A DNA stretch of 49,287 nt from Patescibacteria group bacterium (GTDB lineage Bacteria > Patescibacteriota > Minisyncoccia > Phycocordibacterales > UBA918), in assembly GCA_018608435.1 (NCBI GenBank), contig JABAZV010000016.1:783-50069 (forward strand), in the 5' to 3' direction. This document shows, in pieces, positions 42,275 through 48,761 of the stretch; the first letter of the stretch is position 1, and every line of letters begins with the position of its first letter. The notes under the pieces were generated by a model. It was not told the origin of the DNA and searched no databases. It was given only the letters and a program-made list of their open reading frames with translations. A program made the position numbers and the translations under genes.

Positions 42275-42365
42275 TTTAATCCTCATGTTAAATAACTACA
42301 AAAAACCAAGATCAGTTCCTCAAGCTCTTGAATGATCTTATTTCTATGAACCAAACACTTCTCCT

Positions 42366-42394
42366 TTGAAAATTTCGCAACGTTCCGATATACT
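42366..42394 (+). promoter_or_regulatory. Canonical promoter, leaderless methyltransferase
   Basis: TTGAAA (42366-42371), 17 bases, TATACT (42389-42394), and ATG six bases later. The clearest leaderless promoter in the window. Confidence 0.8.
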
Positions 42395-42400
42395 CCAAGC

Positions 42401-43027
42401 ATGAAAAAACAAACACTTTTATTTTGGGACTTGATGGCAAAAAAATATTCTAAGTCACCAATCGCAAACGAGGCTGCGTATCAGACGAAGCTAGCCAAGA
42501 CCAGAGAATACCTTCACGCCGAGGCAAAAGTTTTTGAATTCGGATGCGGGACTGGTTCGACTGCAATTACACATGCACCACTGGTAAAGCACATTCTAGC
42601 AACTGACGGTTCAGTCGAGATGATCAAAATTGCTAAAGACAAAGCTGACGCAGCACAATTGCAAAACATCACCTTCGAAGCGAAAACCATTGATGCGTTT
42701 ACTCCAGAGAAAGAAACCTATGACGTCGTCATGGGAATGAGCATCCTGCATCTCATTAAAAACAAAGAAGAAGTGTTTACCAAAGTACACGACATGTTAA
42801 AACCAGACGGAGTCTTTATCTCTAGTACTGCGTGCTTGGGCAATACATCAATACTTATTACCCTTCTGTCCAAAGTCAGTTGGATGATTGGTATCACCTT
42901 AGATCCCTTCACTCCAGAAGAATTAAAAGCCAGTCTGGTTAATGCAGGATTTAAAATTGAGCATGATTGGTTGCCAGATGAAGACGGAATAAAAGTAGTA
43001 TTTATAATCGCAAAGAAAGTTAACTAA
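42401..43027 (+). CDS. Class I SAM-dependent methyltransferase
   Basis: 208 residues. SAM motif I FEFGCGTGSTA, motif II LATDGSVEMIKIAKD, motif post-II FEAKTIDAF and motif III YDVVMGMSILHLI are all present, so it is a Rossmann-like methyltransferase of the Methyltransf_11/25 kind. Substrate unknown; a C-terminal part with TPEELKASLVNAGF is common to small-molecule methylases. It is the first gene of a short unit with the glycine-rich protein and starts without a leader. Confidence 0.92.
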   Translation: MKKQTLLFWDLMAKKYSKSPIANEAAYQTKLAKTREYLHAEAKVFEFGCGTGSTAITHAPLVKHILATDGSVEMIKIAKDKADAAQLQNITFEAKTIDAFTPEKETYDVVMGMSILHLIKNKEEVFTKVHDMLKPDGVFISSTACLGNTSILITLLSKVSWMIGITLDPFTPEELKASLVNAGFKIEHDWLPDEDGIKVVFIIAKKVN

Positions 43028-43033
43028 AGATAT

Positions 43034-43279
43034 ATGAAATTTTTAAAGAAATTCTACAGCTGGGAGAAGGAGCAAACTAAGAAACCGGAAACCATGTTAG
43101 CTGTTGGGATTTCTGTCGGTGTGGTGCTAGGAATAGGAATGGATAACATTGGAGCAGGCATAGCGATAGGCGTAGCAATCGGTGTCGGCATGTACACCAC
43201 AAGCAAAAAGGCTGCTGATAAAGAGAGGAGCAAAGACGTACATGAGCCAGAAAATCGGGAGGGTGATGAAGATCAGTAG
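43034..43279 (+). CDS. Small glycine-rich membrane protein
   Basis: 81 residues. A basic N-terminus, then a hydrophobic glycine-patterned segment (GISVGVVLGIGM, GAGIAIGVAIGVGMY) able to form a helical hairpin or glycine zipper, and a very polar tail rich in Lys, Glu, Asp. It lies 6 bases after the methyltransferase. Function not recognised. Confidence 0.62.
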   Translation: MKFLKKFYSWEKEQTKKPETMLAVGISVGVVLGIGMDNIGAGIAIGVAIGVGMYTTSKKAADKERSKDVHEPENREGDEDQ

Positions 43280-43349
43280 AACTAGACCGCAAGAATAAAC
43301 CATAAGGACAATGCACCCAGCGTTTGAATGGGTTTATTGCGGCGGAGTA

Positions 43350-43383
43350 AAACAAAAAGAGCCAGGACTATTGTCCCAGCTCT
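43350..43383 (-). terminator. Terminator after the VUT-family gene
   Basis: AGAGC-ca-GGAC-TATT-GTCC-ca-GCTCT followed on the minus strand by TTTTTGTTTTAC. It ends the VUT-family transporter gene. Confidence 0.75.
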
Positions 43384-43391
43384 AAGCCCTG

Positions 43392-44024
43392 TCACACGGA
43401 GCGAGTTATTTTGACGCCACGAGTTACAACTCGAAACGGCACCAGCGCAATTAGCGCCAGAGAAAACTTCACTCCCCAATCGGCCACAGCCATAGACACC
43501 CATAACGGCGCTACTGCACCAACACCAAGCAATGGAATCATTTCATTAGCCCACGACACATCATTGCTCGACTCGACAAACACTAGCATGGCTGAAAAAG
43601 CTATAGTGAAGAACAATACTGTGTCGACAGTCGATCCGATCAAACTAGACAATAGCGGCGCCTTCCACCACCTCCTTTGACGCAGTTGGTCAAAAATGGC
43701 AACGTCCAATAACTGAGCAGATAGAAATGCAATCCCAGACCCTGCCGCAATACGAAAAGTAACCAGCGGACCAAACTCGCCCACGATCTGTGTCCCAACA
43801 AAGGAACAACTCACGCCAACAAGGAAACCGGCAAATACTACCCGACGTGCAGCAGCAGCGCCGTACAGGCGGTTCATAATGTCGGTTATAAGGAACGCTA
43901 TTGGGTACGTAAACGCACCCCACGTCAGCCAGTTACCAAACAAGAACTGCACCAAAATATTAGACACAAACACAACTGTCGCCATGAGCAATACGCCAAC
44001 TGTCATACCTTTTGAAAAATGCAT
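43392..44024 (-). CDS. VUT-family (YhhQ-like) transporter
   Basis: 210 residues from ATG 44024, chosen because AAAGGGG lies seven bases upstream; the track start adds seven residues. The conserved GAFTYPIAFLITDIMNRLYG and the following AARRVVFAGFLVGV mark the VUT family, whose member YhhQ imports queuosine precursors. Six membrane helices, with STVDTVLFFTIAF late in the protein. The rest of the queuosine pathway is not in the window, so salvage of preQ0/preQ1 is inferred from the family. I do not see a preQ1 riboswitch upstream. Confidence 0.9.
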   Translation of the reverse strand: MHFSKGMTVGVLLMATVVFVSNILVQFLFGNWLTWGAFTYPIAFLITDIMNRLYGAAAARRVVFAGFLVGVSCSFVGTQIVGEFGPLVTFRIAAGSGIAFLSAQLLDVAIFDQLRQRRWWKAPLLSSLIGSTVDTVLFFTIAFSAMLVFVESSNDVSWANEMIPLLGVGAVAPLWVSMAVADWGVKFSLALIALVPFRVVTRGVKITRSV

Positions 44025-44045
44025 TGAAATACCCCTTTCTTGCAC

Positions 44046-44373
44046 TAGTTTAAAATATCAATCTGACGTCAGTAAACTACAGTGACAAAAATATGCAAGC
44101 AATTTGAACGCTAAACTTAACAATAAGCAAAAAGAGTCACCGATAATAAAATCAATGACCTTGTTTTCGTTAGAGAGGATAAAAAGATCTAAAAGTAAGC
44201 ATCTCTGCTGGCGAAAATTGTTGCGCACTTAAATGGGCAGACGCGCAAAAAAGAAGCTCTGAGCTAGTGCCTAAAACTTTTGCGTAAGTTTGTTGCTGCA
44301 TAATACAATTTTATGTGTTAACTTTTACATAGAAGTAAGATTGTCAGCAGAAGCAACCAAAAGGGTGATGGAA
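44046..44373. other. Intergenic region between divergent genes
   Basis: About 330 bases. Probably the VUT-gene promoter on the left. On the right TTGCGT-18-TACAAT (-10 at 44304-44309) serves the plus-strand gene. The middle (44100-44280) shows nothing I can name. Confidence 0.45.
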
Positions 44374-44757
44374 ATGGGACAAGAACTTGTTGTTGTAAAA
44401 AAGAGTACATCCGATATATTATTTCAAGCTAAATCTTTGATGCTACAGTATGAAAGAAAATATTCTAGTAATAAGGATCGTATACAATCTAAAGTCGGCT
44501 GGTTAATTGCCATTGGTGACATATTCACAACCAGCAATGATTTACCGCCAATAAGAAATGATCTTAGCGCTGCTGGATACAAACGTGAGCTAGACATGTT
44601 TAAAAAAGAAATATACGTTTACATCTGCGCTTCCGCCGAGACACCAGAAGAAGTCGATTATATAGTTTCACAGATATATACATGGGTGACAAACTTTATT
44701 ACCACATCTGCCGAGATTCCACACCTAAAGCGTATAAATAAAACAAACAAAATCTAA
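44374..44757 (+). CDS. Hypothetical soluble protein
   Basis: 127 residues from ATG 44374, with AAAAGGG about 9 bases upstream; the ATG six bases earlier sits too close to it, and the track start 44290 overlaps the promoter. Mixed helix and strand (QELVVVKKSTSDILFQAKSL, GWLIAIGDIFTTSN, IYVYICASAETPEEVDYI), no signal or membrane segment. No family recognised. It is alone between a promoter and a terminator. Confidence 0.55.
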   Translation: MGQELVVVKKSTSDILFQAKSLMLQYERKYSSNKDRIQSKVGWLIAIGDIFTTSNDLPPIRNDLSAAGYKRELDMFKKEIYVYICASAETPEEVDYIVSQIYTWVTNFITTSAEIPHLKRINKTNKI

Positions 44758-44787
44758 ATTCATTTTCTACCCATAATGAGCACATTT

Positions 44788-44821
44788 TACCTCGACAGCA
44801 AACACGCTGGCGAGGTATTTT
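44788..44821. terminator. Bidirectional terminator
   Basis: TACCTCG-a-CAGC pairs with GCTG-g-CGAGGTA around AAACAC, flanked by ATTTT and TTTTAT, between convergent genes. Confidence 0.82.
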
Positions 44822-44884
44822 ATATTCTGCATACACATACTATTTTTCACCAACTGCACATGTAAGTATTATAAAAAATGATTA

Positions 44885-45598
44885 CTAAAACTTATTCTTC
44901 ACATAAAGCCCAGCCGTAACAACAATCAAACCTCCAGCCAAAATCGCAAATACACTTGCACCTCCGCTTAAGTTTGCAGCAATCACGCCAACACTTGCCC
45001 AAACCAACACCCCGCCGTACCAAGCGCTGTAGCCCGTTCTCTTGAAGTGATAAAGGGTAAAGGCTGCTATACAAGCAAACAAAAAACTATTGTTGACATA
45101 ATTAATCATCTCACTAGTAACTACCAACTGATCATTAAGTAACGCCTGAATATTTAACCAACTAGCAATGCCAGTCCACGCGGCGTACGGAAATAAAATT
45201 TCTTTAGACAGCAAGGTCTGTTTACCATTTACTCCATCACCAGCTCTTACCACGTAAGTAAAAGCAATCGCCATTATGAATAGTACAGGAATAGTAAACC
45301 AGATTGTCCAATCGGTCATACCCGCAAAATAGAGCCAGGCCAAAGAACCAACAAAACCAACCAGTGCAGGCATTCTGGTTGCAGCAAGAACAGGATTATC
45401 GTTCTTAGGAATAACTTGGTACACGGCGTAAACAAACGACAACAAGTAAATCAATCCCCAAATACTGAAAGCCCAACCGGCTGGCTGAATGAACACAGGA
45501 AGAGCTCGGTCGGTATTTTCAAACGCACCTATATTTAGATAAGCTGCTCCGACCACCTGCAAGACAGAAGCAATTAAGACAGATATTTTTAAAAACAT
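44885..45598 (-). CDS. TspO/MBR-like membrane protein
   Basis: 237 residues with about seven membrane helices. The TspO-family motifs PAGWAFSIWGLIYLLSF and FPYAAWTGIASWLNIQALLN are present, in the longer form annotated as tryptophan-rich sensory protein. TspO binds porphyrins and cholesterol-like ligands in other bacteria; role here unknown. Divergence or operon partners are not obvious; the DUF1294 gene lies upstream in the same direction, 31 bases away. Confidence 0.85.
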   Translation of the reverse strand: MFLKISVLIASVLQVVGAAYLNIGAFENTDRALPVFIQPAGWAFSIWGLIYLLSFVYAVYQVIPKNDNPVLAATRMPALVGFVGSLAWLYFAGMTDWTIWFTIPVLFIMAIAFTYVVRAGDGVNGKQTLLSKEILFPYAAWTGIASWLNIQALLNDQLVVTSEMINYVNNSFLFACIAAFTLYHFKRTGYSAWYGGVLVWASVGVIAANLSGGASVFAILAGGLIVVTAGLYVKNKF

Positions 45599-45629
45599 AG
45601 ACAGACAATTAAATTAATATTAATTAAAC

Positions 45630-45935
45630 TTACCACAAGCCTATCACCATCCACACCGCATATACAGTAGCCAAATTTTGTATAATTAATAAAGGAATCC
45701 CAATCTGGAAATACCACTTCCTAGTTTTGTGGCGAAATAGAATCATACCCAAATACACCCCAACACTCCCAAACACCGTCGCCAAGAAAAACATAAAACC
45801 TTCAGGCGCTCGCTCAGCATTTTTCCCATGCACTGCCTTACGCTTATCTCGAGCCATCAAGAAAAAAGCAAAGAGGTTTATGACGGCAAACAAAGCGATA
45901 AGCACTTGTCCAGTTGTGGTGGTGAAAAACTGCAT
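45630..45935 (-). CDS. DUF1294 family membrane protein
   Basis: 101 residues, three or four membrane helices. MARDKRKAVHGKNAERAPEG, GSVGVYLGMILFRHKTRKW and a hydrophobic end are the DUF1294 signature (DKxxA...RxxE...G...M..F.HKT.K..F). Function unknown. It sits directly before the TspO-like gene and may share its transcript. Confidence 0.88.
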   Translation of the reverse strand: MQFFTTTTGQVLIALFAVINLFAFFLMARDKRKAVHGKNAERAPEGFMFFLATVFGSVGVYLGMILFRHKTRKWYFQIGIPLLIIQNLATVYAVWMVIGLW

Positions 45936-46021
45936 ATGACTTCAGTATAGCAGCTGGTAGTTTAACCCACTAAATTAAAGAACCTATCAAGTGTTTATTT
46001 GCAACTACACAATTAGAGAAA

Positions 46022-46053
46022 CTAACAAGAAACACAGTGTCTTGTGCTAAAGC
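46022..46053 (-). repeat. Dispersed hairpin repeat, copy 2
   Basis: ACAAG...CTTGT arms around AACACAGTGT. On the minus strand it reads TTTAGCACAAGACACTGTG, resembling copies at 47221 and 48705, and lies 80 bases after the ATP-grasp gene. Confidence 0.5.
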
Positions 46054-46067
46054 CTTAGCTGATCAAG

Positions 46068-46101
46068 ATAGCTCTCGCGGGTTGAGCTATTTTGTTTTTT
46101 G
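46068..46101 (+). terminator. Terminator-like hairpin
   Basis: ATAGCTC...GAGCTAT followed by TTTTGTTTTTT. It points to the plus strand where no gene precedes it; it may be a remnant or belong to an unseen transcript. Confidence 0.4.
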
Positions 46102-46128
46102 CTTACTGATTTATCGTAATCTATGTAA

Positions 46129-47010
46129 TTAGGTGCTGCAGATTTTTTCGAAGTAGTCTGCATTGAGGTTGATCAAATCTACACCAGTAGCGTCTTCCTC
46201 TATATCTCCCCAGCCTGGGTTTAGGTTGATTTCAGTAAAGTAAAACTTGTCGCTATTTTTATCGAGCATAAAATCGGCTACAAATAAATTGAATTCAAAT
46301 GCCTTATAAGTTTTCACCGCTAGTTCCATAACTTTTTGTCTGTGTTCGGGTCCAGCAGCGAGCATCAAGGCGCCTTGCGCTTCATTACTTCTAAAGTCAC
46401 CATCTGCTGGAGCTTTTTTATAAACATAATCAACAGCACCATCTGTAACATGTACTCGGTATTCAAAGTCATGTGGGATGAATGATTGATATAGCAGTTG
46501 CTTGTTTGGGTATAAGTTCTGTATCCGAACAAAATCTTTAGCATCTTTAACCATGTGTACTCCTTTTCCATTAGTTCCAAAATTATTTTTAACTATGAAA
46601 GGTAGCCCGAGTGATTCACTCAGTTTTAAAAAACTGGTCGGTAAAAAAACTGACGCTGGTATCTCCAGACCATGTTTTTTTGCTTGCTGTGCTTCGAAAG
46701 ACTTGGAGTGAATCTGCGGGTACTTTGTATAGTTCAAATTAACCATTTTAACCGAACTCTTCTTAAGGAACTCTTCCAATAAAACAATCCGGCGCGAATT
46801 ACTATTAGGGTTCAACCCGGTACGATAATAGACAACATTGTAACTAACAAGCGATTGAATTTCCTGCTGTAAAATAAAACCTTTCTCTGGCAAGTTCGAT
46901 AGATCGATAATATCAACCTCGTGTCCTCGGCCTCGCAACACAGGGGCAAGTTTTTCTGTGATAGTTACGCTGTCTAATTGTGCAAGTATGGCAATGCGTA
47001 GTAATCTCAT
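46129..47010 (-). CDS. RimK-like ATP-grasp ligase
   Basis: 293 residues. ATP-grasp fold: PFIVKNNFGTNGKGVHMV (phosphate loop), EYRVHVTDGAVDYVYKK and the metal-binding FYFTEINLNPGW at the end. The N-terminal part (IAILAQLDSVTITEKLAP...VYYRTGLNPN) matches RimK-type glutamate ligases, which add amino acids to a peptide or protein end. Candidate substrates include ribosomal protein S6 or a peptide encoded upstream. It starts at ATG 47010, 12 bases after the stop of a possible tiny ORF ending PEASEE. Confidence 0.85.
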   Translation of the reverse strand: MRLLRIAILAQLDSVTITEKLAPVLRGRGHEVDIIDLSNLPEKGFILQQEIQSLVSYNVVYYRTGLNPNSNSRRIVLLEEFLKKSSVKMVNLNYTKYPQIHSKSFEAQQAKKHGLEIPASVFLPTSFLKLSESLGLPFIVKNNFGTNGKGVHMVKDAKDFVRIQNLYPNKQLLYQSFIPHDFEYRVHVTDGAVDYVYKKAPADGDFRSNEAQGALMLAAGPEHRQKVMELAVKTYKAFEFNLFVADFMLDKNSDKFYFTEINLNPGWGDIEEDATGVDLINLNADYFEKICST

Positions 47011-47022
47011 TCTAATTATTTT

Positions 47023-47109
47023 TTATTCTTCGCTAGCTTCAGGCACACCCTCCTTCTTTCCCTTCTTACGCGTCACATAGCTTGGTATACACGGATCAAT
47101 ACCAAGCAA
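47023..47109 (-). CDS. Possible 28-residue ORF upstream of the ATP-grasp gene
   Basis: Too short for the track. From TTG: MLGIDPCIPSYVTRKKGKKE then GVPEASEE. GGGAGGAG lies just upstream (spacing about 3-5 bases, tighter than ideal), and the frame is closed by TGA further up. Its end, SEE, recalls the Glu-rich tails that RimK extends. However, most of it overlaps a perfect 9-bp hairpin, so the region may be an RNA leader rather than a gene. Confidence 0.3.
   Translation of the reverse strand: MLGIDPCIPSYVTRKKGKKEGVPEASEE
47080..47107 (-). promoter_or_regulatory. Hairpin in the leader of the ATP-grasp gene
   Basis: GCTTGGTAT, ten bases, ATACCAAGC: a perfect 9-bp stem directly downstream of GGGAGGAG on the minus strand. 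No T tract, so not a simple terminator. Confidence 0.5.
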
Positions 47110-47183
47110 AACTCCTCCCTTCTTCCAACAAGAGAAAAGGCCTCATGCTTTTGCCACTGTGCTTTTTTCCAAGTCTAGATTGT

Positions 47184-47206
47184 GTTAAAGAATTTAATTC
47201 TTTAAC
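47184..47206. promoter_or_regulatory. 23-base palindrome
   Basis: GTTAAAGAATT-T-AATTCTTTAAC is perfect (11-1-11), AT-rich and without a T tract after it. An operator upstream of the ATP-grasp unit is the likely reading. Its odd centre recalls Fur/PerR-type boxes but the sequence differs from the boxes at 34.7 kb. Confidence 0.5.
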
Positions 47207-47220
47207 ATTAAAGTAAAACT

Positions 47221-47254
47221 GGCACAAAACGCAGTGTCTCGTGCTAGCTCTAAG
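47221..47254 (-). repeat. Dispersed hairpin repeat, copy 3
   Basis: GGCACAAAACGCAGTGTCTC then GTGCTAGCTC. On the minus strand GAGCTAGCACGAGACACTGC, then TTTTGTGCC and a T-rich end. GCAC/GTGC arms. It may act as the terminator of the CxxC protein gene. Confidence 0.55.
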
Positions 47255-47289
47255 CTGCAGCGGATACAGCATTCAAACTCTTACTTCTT

Positions 47290-47940
47290 TTATTTTGTCA
47301 CTTTTTTGGCCGCCACTTTCTTTACTGTCTTCTTAGCCGGAGCAGACTTTTTTGCGACTACTTTTACCATCGCCTTCTTGGCAACTTTCTTTGCTGTTTT
47401 AGTAACAGCTTTAATTTCCGGAGCTTCTATCGCTGTTTTTTCTTCTTTAAACTTTTCAGCTAGATCCTTTGGCTGACTAATGATATCTAGAATACGATTC
47501 AAACGAGATTCAATTGTTTCTAGTTGTCGTTTAACTTCGATCATCTCTTTGTTGAGGTGAGCTTGTGCTCGATCATGCCGTGGCGAACGTTCGCTACGAG
47601 GTGGTTTAGAATTTTCATTCCGATTCCCACGGTCGTTACCACGTCGCCCTTCTCCTCGGTCATTGTCAGAGTTTTTCTTAGCAAAACAATCACTACAAAA
47701 TACTGATTTATCTGTAGCTGGTCGAAACGGCAATGTGCAGTCCTTGTGGCACTTTGAACACTCAGCTTTAAACAATTCAGTTTGTCGTCCTCCTGACTTA
47801 TTTCCACCAAATTTGCTACCTTCTGACTTATTTCCACCTCCTCTACCACTTCTGTTTCCTCGTCCTCCACCTCCAAACTTTGAGTTTCCACCAAAGTTAT
47901 TTCCTTTCTTCTTAAATCCTCCGTCTTTAAAGTTATTCAT
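47290..47940 (-). CDS. CxxC-x17-CxxC zinc protein with RGG and Lys-rich tails
   Basis: 216 residues from ATG 47940 (MNNFKDGG); the track start adds 12. Residues 1-55 are Gly/Arg/Asn-rich (GGGGRGNRSGRGGGN), like RNA-binding RGG tails. The centre has CSKCHKDCTLPF...VFCSDCF, the CxxC-x17-CxxC zinc domain common in Patescibacteria. A coiled coil follows (EMIEVKRQLETIESRLNRIL), then a histone H1-like Lys/Ala tail (AKKVAKKAMVKVVAKK). A nucleic-acid-binding chaperone is the best guess. TTGTTCGAACAA overlaps the start codon. Confidence 0.85.
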   Translation of the reverse strand: MNNFKDGGFKKKGNNFGGNSKFGGGGRGNRSGRGGGNKSEGSKFGGNKSGGRQTELFKAECSKCHKDCTLPFRPATDKSVFCSDCFAKKNSDNDRGEGRRGNDRGNRNENSKPPRSERSPRHDRAQAHLNKEMIEVKRQLETIESRLNRILDIISQPKDLAEKFKEEKTAIEAPEIKAVTKTAKKVAKKAMVKVVAKKSAPAKKTVKKVAAKKVTK

Positions 47941-47951
47941 TGTTCGAACAA
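47940..47951. promoter_or_regulatory. 12-base palindrome at the CxxC protein start
   Basis: TTGTTCGAACAA is a perfect palindrome beginning at the first base of the start codon region. It could be an operator (reminiscent of GAAC-type LexA boxes) or a small RNA stem that hides the start. Confidence 0.35.
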
Positions 47952-47969
47952 TGCCACAAAACTCTAATA

Positions 47970-47995
47970 TTAGCAATAGTTCGCGCTAGTTCTAA
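47970..47995 (-). repeat. Dispersed hairpin repeat, copy 4
   Basis: TTAGCAATAGTTCGCGCTAG then TTCTAA. On the minus strand TTAGAACTAGCGC is shared exactly with copy 1; TAGC/GCTA arms. Confidence 0.45.
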
Positions 47996-48103
47996 CACAT
48001 GAGATGTCTCGAGTTGACTTAATTTTAATGACCAGAGGTAATATAAAAATGGAAATACTCTGGTGGTGAGAAACTTAAGTGATCAAAGTAGCTTCAACTG
48101 TAA

Positions 48104-48685
48104 TTAAAGTGCATTTATTTCAGCGTAGTTGAACAGCACTCCAAATGGTACACACCAATGCATTACATATTTATACTCCATCAAATCAACGCCTGCTGGC
48201 ACTTTATAATTTATGTTCCCAGAAGTACCACGAATTTCTCCTAAATCAATAAAGTCATCTCCGGCTAAATCTTTACTCAAGTACAAATGCAAACTTGGTC
48301 CATTAATAGTTTTGAAATCCTCAAAACGAATAATCTGTCCTTCTGTCGTGTCAATTACTGTCACTGTTCCCTCTGCTGGATGTCCGGCAGTGTCCATCAC
48401 TGGTGAAGACGGATTTTCTATCGTCAATTCCTCTACCGAGGCTAAAATCTTCTCGTCCATCATTACTGGTTCTTCATTGTTCATTTCTTTCATCTGCTCA
48501 GTCATTTCCTTTTGCTCGACAACAGAGAGTGACTCAAAGCCACTTGCTGTTTTGTTATCTTGAGTAGAAGAAACTGCAATTGGTATAGCATCATTAACTT
48601 CAATAGTATTAAAAAGTGGCGAAATAGCATAATACGCGACTCCAAGTACCACAGCTATTATTATTGCAATAAAAAATTTATTCAT
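48104..48685 (-). CDS. Anchored DM13-domain protein
   Basis: 193 residues from ATG 48685 (MNKFFIAIII), chosen because the hydrophobic anchor then lies at the true N-terminus. A membrane anchor, an acidic Met/Glu-rich linker and a C-terminal DM13 domain (about 108-193: GTVTVIDTTEGQIIRFEDF, GPSLHLYLSKDL, YVMHWCVPFGVLFNYAEI). DM13 is a putative electron-transfer or redox domain with the near-invariant Cys of HWCVPFG. It probably works outside the membrane. No stable partner nearby. Confidence 0.88.
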   Translation of the reverse strand: MNKFFIAIIIAVVLGVAYYAISPLFNTIEVNDAIPIAVSSTQDNKTASGFESLSVVEQKEMTEQMKEMNNEEPVMMDEKILASVEELTIENPSSPVMDTAGHPAEGTVTVIDTTEGQIIRFEDFKTINGPSLHLYLSKDLAGDDFIDLGEIRGTSGNINYKVPAGVDLMEYKYVMHWCVPFGVLFNYAEINAL

Positions 48686-48704
48686 GTTGTAAGTATAACA
48701 AAAA

Positions 48705-48735
48705 TAGCACGAAATATAGTGTGTCGTGCTAGCTC
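48705..48735 (-). repeat. Dispersed hairpin repeat, copy 5
   Basis: TAGCACGA...TCGTGCTAGCTC: perfect 8-bp arms. On the minus strand it runs into TATTTTTGTTATAC, making it the intrinsic terminator of the hydrolase gene. Confidence 0.65.
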
Positions 48736-48761
48736 GAGAATGCGGGCAGTGTGGGACGAGA

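Noticed and set aside
44025-44120. preQ1 riboswitch upstream of the VUT-family gene
   Set aside because: I looked for the preQ1-I core and pseudoknot pattern and did not find it; the AT-rich leader shows no convincing fold.
47023-47160. Recoded TGA (Gly code 25) because a frame continues through TGA upstream of the tiny ORF
   Set aside because: TGA ends well-defined genes (for example the E2-like gene at 41206-41208) and Trp is coded by TGG throughout. This is a standard code genome.
47663-47989. Proline-rich plus-strand ORF (PPLPLLFPRPPPP)
   Set aside because: Antisense of the glycine-rich tail of the CxxC protein.
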